NCBI GenBank assembly: GCA_946800325.1
Contig: OX326957.1
Location: 53,687,798 to 53,751,797, forward strand
Direction of reading: 5' to 3'
Source: Luzula sylvatica
Lineage: Eukaryota > Streptophyta > Magnoliopsida > Poales > Juncaceae
DNA: 64,000 nt
The translations under genes were made by a program, and so were the position numbers. Position 1 is the stretch's first letter. Every line of letters starts with the position of its first letter. Under the pieces are notes generated by a model. The model worked only from the letters and a program-made list of their open reading frames with translations, did not search any database and had not been told where the DNA came from. Below are positions 57,856 through 64,000 of the stretch, in pieces.

Positions 57856-58910
57856 TCAATTGTCATGAATTCCGAACAAAATACCGCGATGTTGATATCC
57901 ATCGTCGTATTTAAAGCATCTTTCCCTCATATTTTTAAACACTTCCCATGTGAATAAGCTGTCTGATCCGGCTTGATGACATTGTCCGATCTTACGTTCA
58001 ACCCCGAGTGCAGCTCCAACTCGTTCAAGTCCGCCATAAATTTTGCAAAATTGAATCATATATTTGATATCAAACAAATTCATGCCTAAATACCACATGA
58101 TGAGTGTCCTGAACTCGGTCACGGACTTCGGCAATTTTCTCCCGGTTAAAACTTTCAATAGATATCCAATATCGTATGATCCATGAAATGTTATCCAGTT
58201 AATTCTGTCGTCGAAAAGTAAACCAGAAGATCGAAACAAATTCGCAAAATGGCACGAGTCGATCCCACAAAGTAGATTTTTGTGAAAATCTATTCCTCGT
58301 GAACGGAGCAACTTGAGCGAGCTCGATGCGTACAGATCTTTAATCACATTGAAATCTCTAAAGTTGAACTCCCATGTCGCTGTGAATCCCTCTTTGTTTA
58401 CCGAGTCTGATAGTGTCAATCCTAACTGTATCAACTTCGTGTCGTCGATATTCGCCTTCAAGAAATCATATCTGTAAAAGATATAAAATTGTTTGAATCA
58501 TTTCTCAATAAAAAAAAAGAATTGTGCAAATACTTTCCTAATTAATTACTTCTCGAATTATTTGATTTATTTCGTAAAATCATGGAAATACACAAATAAA
58601 ATATAAATGCACGAGTACAAAAATTTTGGGCAATACCTTTAGGACATAATCAAAATCAAAATAAAGACTAAATTTGAATCATCAATAAATTAATCTGTGT
58701 GTATAATTAAGAATGAAAGATAATTAAATGAGTATAATAGTACCGTTGTTGAGAGACGAGACTGTGAGGATGATTCAAACTCGCATAAACCGTTCCAGGA
58801 AATTCCGTGTCGATTGTAGCATATCGACATCTTGGTAATACATGGCGAATAAGGGCGAATTCTTCGTCGAGATTGAATCTCCAAACTTTTCTATATTGGA
58901 AATGAGACAT
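57856..58910 (-). CDS. CAF1-type poly(A) deadenylase (CCR4-NOT subunit, CNOT7-like), two exons, 260 aa
   Basis: Shortens mRNA poly(A) tails as the DEDD-family catalytic partner of CCR4 in the CCR4-NOT complex (family knowledge). Exon 1 is 58910-58744, the intron 58743-58472 (272 bp, GT donor after CAACG, AG acceptor after TCTTTTAC), and exon 2 58471-57856. The join keeps frame (167 + 616 nt including stop) and gives QQR-YDFLKANID, the expected CAF1 continuation. Catalytic residues are all present: D34 and E36 (ATIDTEFPG), D156 (FHGSYDIGY), H221 and D226 (CHQAGSDSL), close to the spacing of CNOT7. The start MSHFQYRKVWRFNLDEEF fits the family N-terminus. Length is slightly below the usual 270-285 aa. 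It belongs to the plant CAF1 group, but which paralogue is not decidable here. Its neighbours are all transposons. Confidence 0.88.
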
Positions 58911-59149
58911 TTGTACTCTGTTGTTGGTTTTCTACAGAAGTCAATTAGTTCATAATTTTTTTTATTAGAAGATCTTAATTTGTGGATAAACAGAAGTAAG
59001 GAAAATATTACAATAAAAGTACCTTCGAAACCATGAAGGCACCAAGATTTCTGAGCTCTTACAAAAATAAAAGATATTATTTTCTTAATTGGATATATTT
59101 ATACATTGCGAAGTATAAATTATTCGGAATTTTTCCAACTTAAATTGTA
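58911..59149. promoter_or_regulatory. Upstream region of the CAF1 gene
   Basis: Only about 240 bp separate the start codon from a recently inserted hAT element at 59158. I see no unambiguous TATA box. The promoter may have to act from within or beyond the transposon. Confidence 0.35.
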
Positions 59150-59157
59150 ACCATCAT

Positions 59158-60274
59158 CAGTGGCGGATCTTGAACCATATTCTTGGGGGGGCGAAATATA
59201 AACACAAAATATTTTTTAATAGATTTTTAAATATTTTATTTGCATAATATAAGTTTGAAGTATTATTATTATTTTTTTTTAAATTATAACAACAAGAATC
59301 TCATATAATACTAAGTAGATTATATTTTTGTTTTTAAACAAACAAATTTAACATTAATTTTCTCAAAAAATAATAGAATTAAAAAATAGTTTATCCATCT
59401 AAATAACTTCTTAAACTTATGCACTTATGAAATAGTATTGTAATTTAAAAAATACAAATTAAAAAAAAAAATGTTATGATATAAAATAATTTGTATTTAT
59501 GTTTATTATAAATTAAATTTTGATACTATTTATAAAATTACATCCACTATTAAGTTTTGTATTATTTTATAGTTTCCATTGCATTTTGAATCAATCAAAA
59601 TTATTACTATTATATAATTAATAACGTGTTACTACATATGTTGTAGATTCATTATTTTTATATTTAATATTGTACGGAATATTGCAAACAATGATATAAT
59701 ATTTGTTGTTATGTTTTTTTGTAAAATTATATTATATCTCATATATTATTCTACAATGACACTAATATAAGTATTATTATTTGATTAAAAAATAAGATTT
59801 TTTGTTATCATAATGTAAAATAATTATAAAACATATGAATAATCATAGATAAATGAATTCAAATAACCTTATTTTAACATGATATTATTAATATTATCAT
59901 ACAAATCTCTAATTTATATTACAATGAAAAACACAATTTACATGTTCGCCGCATAGCGCGAGTATTCTCCTAGTTAATTTTCATTTATGCATGGGTTTGA
60001 TGGGCTCCGATGTATAATTTTTTTTGAGAGATATAAGACTTGACATATGAGCTTCATTCAAAAACTTAATTTATTACTTCAATTTATAAGTTTTACTATG
60101 TGTTTCTTAAATCACAATTCACAATATATTTCATTATTTTTTTGGGACAAAAAATTAACATAGATTTTTTATTTCGACATATCGAAATACATAACTATGA
60201 ATAATATATAATATATGTTCAAAATTCTTGGGGGGGCGATCGCCCCCCGCGGCCCTTTATAAGATCCGCCCCTG
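59158..60274. mobile_element. Non-autonomous hAT element, copy 1 (1,117 bp), with internal Helitron-like end
   Basis: Terminal inverted repeats CAGTGGCGGATCTTG / AAGATCCGCCCCTG and 8-bp target duplication ACCATCAT (59150-59157 and 60275-60282). Near the right end lies an 18-bp perfect palindrome, GGGGGGCGATCGCCCCCC (60231-60248). No transposase. The interior to about 59974 ends TTCGCCGCATAGCGCGAG...CTCCTAGT, a Helitron-type 3' terminus. Practically identical to 62822-63937. Confidence 0.93.
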
Positions 60275-60282
60275 ACCATCAT

Positions 60283-60995
60283 AGCACAATTTTCTAATTT
60301 TGGATGGGGATATTAATAATACTGTAATAAATTACAATACAATTGCCATCAACAGGGAAATCTTCTCATTTTTAGAAAAAAAAAATATCTGACATAAATA
60401 AATTTAACTCAGTAAATAATTATGTAATAAAACGTACGCGTATTGTTTTTCAGTATACTATATTTGGCACTTGAATATTACAGCGAAATATATTTTGTTA
60501 CCTAATATATATGATATATAATCCAATATATTTTCTGTTTAGTTTGAAATTATACATGATATTAATGTAACAAGAAAAATATATATTATATAAATTATAT
60601 CCTGAATTTTTTAAAAGGATTTGACATATATTACTTTACCTTACAAATTATATTTAAATAAATTTTCATTCATATTAATATATATAATATATGACTTTAT
60701 ACTAATACTAAAAAACAATATCGGCGTATTTATTTGGAGCATAGAATAATAAAGATACAATTTATAATTTACATGACAAGTTAAATCTAATGCAGCTATC
60801 TACGAAACTCCGTAATACATTTTTGTGTTTGCGATCTTGCTCTATTTCGATAATTTTTCTGTGTTAATTACTTTTCCGCAATTTTAAATTAAATAGTTAA
60901 TTAACACAACCGACCAATTGAATTGAATTTGAATGAAATTTTAAGGGGTTATATAGTTGGCCTCCAAAACTCACCCAAACATTCTTGATGCGTCA
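60283..60995. other. AT-rich intergenic DNA, no gene seen
   Basis: No ORF or repeat of note. Confidence 0.45.
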
Positions 60996-61003
60996 ATCGA
61001 GAG

Positions 61004-61673
61004 CAGTGTTGCAAAAAACGGTGTAAAACGGTAAAAAAACGGTAAAACGGTGCCGGACCGTACTGTTTTTTACAAGAAAATTTCAAAAAACGGTCAACCG
61101 TTTTTTTACTGTCTTTGACCGTTTTCTTCATAAAAGTTTTTTTTTTTTTTTTTTTTGGCATTACAAATCCGTAGCTGTTTCGTAGTAAATTTGGAGAGAG
61201 ATCAAATGCTCTCTTTCAAATAATAGTTGTAATTAGTGGTATTTTGTATTTTGTGTCCAATTCATACATGAACAATGTATTAACTCTGATCCGGCTTATC
61301 ATGGTCAATTATTTTTTGTTTAATTCCGATTGACGCATCTAATTAGTTGATTTTTTTTGTCTAATTAGATAGCTAAGAATATTTATTCTGATATGTTTAG
61401 GTCGATGGACATTTATTCGATATGTTTTATTAATATTTCGTATGTTTTTTTTTAATTTTGTATTTTCGTGTATATTTAAGTTGAATTATAAAAATTGAAT
61501 TATTATATTTTTGTTTGTTTTATTTTTAAATTTTTATTATAATTGCTATAAAATATTGCCGATTTAAGTAACCGTTTTTTAACTGTTTTTTTACCGTTTT
61601 ACGACCGTTTTACAGTAGAACATTAAAACGGTGACCGACCGTACCGTACCGTTTCCCGTCATTTGCAACATTG
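61004..61673. mobile_element. Non-autonomous hAT element, 670 bp, with ACCGT repeats
   Basis: Terminal inverted repeats CAGTGTTGCAAA / TTTGCAACATTG (one mismatch) and a perfect 8-bp target duplication ATCGAGAG (60996-61003 and 61674-61681). Both ends are dense in AAACGGT/ACCGTTTT words, including GACCGTACCGTACCG near 61637-61652. The 70-codon ORF over the left end is repeat reading. Confidence 0.93.
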
Positions 61674-61681
61674 ATCGAGAG

Positions 61682-62821
61682 TATTTAAATGTATTGATTA
61701 GATTCCTAAATGGATTGATTGGATTCTTTAATTGAATCAATCAATTTAACGATTGATTAGAGATCTATTTAAGCATCCTCGATTGAGACATCAACGATGT
61801 TTGATTGAGTTTTAGGAGCCAAGTATATTTTCCCAAATTTTTAATAGACCTTAAGTAATTAAACCATAAAAACTGTATGTTCACCACCCCTCCCTGGAAT
61901 TTGTTCCTTTCTATAAGAAAAAGATATTTCTCAGTCTTTTTTTTTTTCTGAATTATGATTAAAATGAATGTGTGCACACATTCGATGAGACGTCATAATA
62001 TTGTTCGGCCTAATTCGAGGAAAGTGTAAGCTAACCTATAAAGGTTGATTTTTATCATGCCTTTGATCAATTAGATATCGGATTATTCTTGATGATACGT
62101 AAAAAAATACTTTTACAATTTGAATTAATATGATATTATTTTTTTCAATAATTTTTCATCTCGAGAGCAACGTGCGAAGATTTTCCTAGTTATCATTAAT
62201 ATTGATTGCATTTTTTTATTTTCACTTCTCATTTCTACCATAAAAAACATTGCATACAACTAGGATTGGCAAAAAATTTCGAAACTCGACGTTTGTTTGA
62301 ACTCGGCTCGAAAGTACCTCGAGAAAAGCTCATTTGAAAACTGGTTCATGCAGAGAATAAAAATACATATTTTACATTTTACAAAAATAATAATTCAAAA
62401 TTATATGTTATAGTTAAAAAATATAATATACATTAAAAAAAAATGTCTAACAAGTTTACATAAAATATACTACACGTTTAAAAATTCACATCATATTAGA
62501 AAATATATATTGCAAAATTAAAAATATAAAAAAAAAACATTTCAAAAAACTATAATTAAAAAAAAAAACATAGAGTAAAGAATAAAAAAAATTAAAAAAA
62601 TTACACACGGGAGACCAAATCATTCCAAGTTATTAATTAAGCCAGAAAAAAACACGAGAAAAAAATGTTTTTTTGACTTGACGTTTAATTTGCATCTTTT
62701 TTCTTCGGCAAATTAATGACCCACAGTTCCTCTTTATTCACACCACGTATCAAGGATTTGTTTGGATGACTAAGGTCTAGTTTTTCAAAAAAATTAGGTT
62801 TATTTTACTATAGCATGTTTG
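61682..62821. other. AT-rich intergenic DNA with a Helitron-like 3' end
   Basis: GAGCAACGTGCGAAGATTTTCCTAGT at about 62165-62190 resembles a plant Helitron 3' end, but no matching 5' end was found. At about 62275-62345 AACTCGGCTCGAAAG and CTCGAG words recall decayed hAT subterminal repeats. The rest is poly-A rich with no gene. Confidence 0.4.
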
Positions 62822-63937
62822 CAGTGGCGGATCTTGAACCATATTCTTGGGGGGGCGAAATATAAACACAAAATATTTTTTAATAGATTTTTAAATATTT
62901 TATTTGCATAATATAAGTTTGAAGTATTATTATTATTTTTTTTAAATTATAACAACAAGAATCTCATATAATACTAAGTAGATTATATTTTTGTTTTTAA
63001 ACAAACAAATTTAACATTAATTTTCTCAAAAAATAATAGAATTAAAAAATAGTTTATCCATCTAAATAACTTCTTAAACTTATGCACTTATGAAATAGTA
63101 TTGTAATTTAAAAAATACAAATTAAAAAAAAAAATGTTATGATATAAAATAATTTGTATTTATGTTTATTATAAATTAAATTTTGATACTATTTATAAAA
63201 TTACATCCACTATTAAGTTTTGTATTATTTTATAGTTTCCATTGCATTTTGAATCAATCAAAATTATTACTATTATATAATTAATAACGTGTTACTACAT
63301 ATGTTGTAGATTCATTATTTTTATATTTAATATTGTACGGAATATTGCAAACAATGATATAATATTTGTTGTTATGTTTTTTTGTAAAATTATATTATAT
63401 CTCATATATTATTCTACAATGACACTAATATAAGTATTATTATTTGATTAAAAAATAAGATTTTTTGTTATCATAATGTAAAATAATTATAAAACATATG
63501 AATAATCATAGATAAATGAATTCAAATAACCTTATTTTAACATGATATTATTAATATTATCATACAAATCTCTAATTTATATTACAATGAAAAACACAAT
63601 TTACATGTTCGCCGCATAGCGCGAGTATTCTCCTAGTTAATTTTCATTTATGCATGGGTTTGATGGGCTCCGATGTATAATTTTTTTTGAGAGATATAAG
63701 ACTTGACATATGAGCTTCATTCAAAAACTTAATTTATTACTTCAATTTATAAGTTTTACTATGTGTTTCTTAAATCACAATTCACAATATATTTCATTAT
63801 TTTTTTGGGACAAAAAATTAACATAGATTTTTTATTTCGACATATCGAAATACATAACTATGAATAATATATAATATATGTTCAAAATTCTTGGGGGGGC
63901 GATCGCCCCCCGCGGCCCTTTATAAGATCCGCCCCTG
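62822..63937. mobile_element. Non-autonomous hAT element, copy 2 (1,116 bp)
   Basis: Same ends as copy 1 and a different perfect 8-bp target duplication, CATGTTTG (62814-62821 and 63938-63945). The only difference from copy 1 that I noticed is one T in a homopolymer (8 against 9). The palindrome GGGGGGCGATCGCCCCCC is at 63894-63911. Confidence 0.94.
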
Positions 63938-64000
63938 CATGTTTGGATGTAATTTTAGTAATATATAGTATATGTTGGTTAAATAATTTTTAGTAATTTT

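Noticed and set aside
60949..61161. 70-codon minus-strand Lys-rich ORF
   Set aside because: Reading of ACCGTTTTTT subterminal repeats of the hAT element at 61004-61673.

Overview
The window reads as nuclear DNA of a flowering plant, most likely a eudicot, in a gene-poor and transposon-rich part of a chromosome. The evidence is Ty1/copia polyproteins with plant-type primer sites (TGGTATCAGAGC), a Mutator-like transposase, several non-autonomous hAT elements with 8-bp target duplications, tRNA-derived SINEs, Helitron-like ends, foldback MITEs, long AT microsatellites, and one intron-containing host gene. The species cannot be fixed from the sequence alone.

Layout. 1-1584 is the 5' part of a MULE transposase on the minus strand, broken by two in-frame stops. 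1.6-6.3 kb is AT-rich DNA with telo-box motifs, tandem repeats, microsatellites and at least four MITE-like foldbacks. 6335-46668 is one nested stack of LTR retrotransposons. The outermost is copia-like D (minus strand). Inside D sits copia A (plus, 7488-38641, TSD GCACA) and a solo LTR of gypsy type (38818-40525, TSD CTAG[C/T]). Inside A sit C (9002-16637, TSD ATGCA) and B (18016-34161, TSD CTTTT). Inside B sits A' (minus, 22598-30280, TSD GATTC), a second copy of the A family. Every join except D's own ends is supported by a target duplication and by continuity of the host sequence across it. 46669-47351 is a LINE fragment fused to D's truncated 5' LTR. 47.4-57.8 kb is AT-rich and holds a MITE, two SINEs, a hAT element with an 8-bp TSD and a nearly pure A/T block. 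57856-58910 is the only host gene recognised: a two-exon CAF1-type deadenylase (260 aa) with all DEDD residues. 59.1-63.9 kb holds two almost identical 1.1-kb hAT elements and a third, different hAT element, all with perfect 8-bp TSDs.

Coding state. A and A' keep recognisable gag and pol, but each is damaged: A has a stop in gag, lacks the protease, and has YVDG in place of the YVDD catalytic box; A' has a stop just before the RNase H region. Both carry a UGA at the same codon between the gag-protease part and integrase. B, C and D keep only frame-broken traces of copia pol, yet B and C have paired LTRs that look young. B and D share a frameshift in the last RNase H motif, so they descend from an already dead ancestor that was mobilised in trans.

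Most unusual signal. All four copia lineages carry 16-bp palindromes of the form GTNCGT-N4-ACGNAC, with a lineage-specific centre (TCGA in A, CATG in C, TATA in B/D), arranged in pairs about 22 bp apart in the LTR and/or the leader between primer site and gag. They also share a three-copy leader motif, GGCCWWMGTC. These look like conserved cis-acting elements that have outlived the coding sequence.
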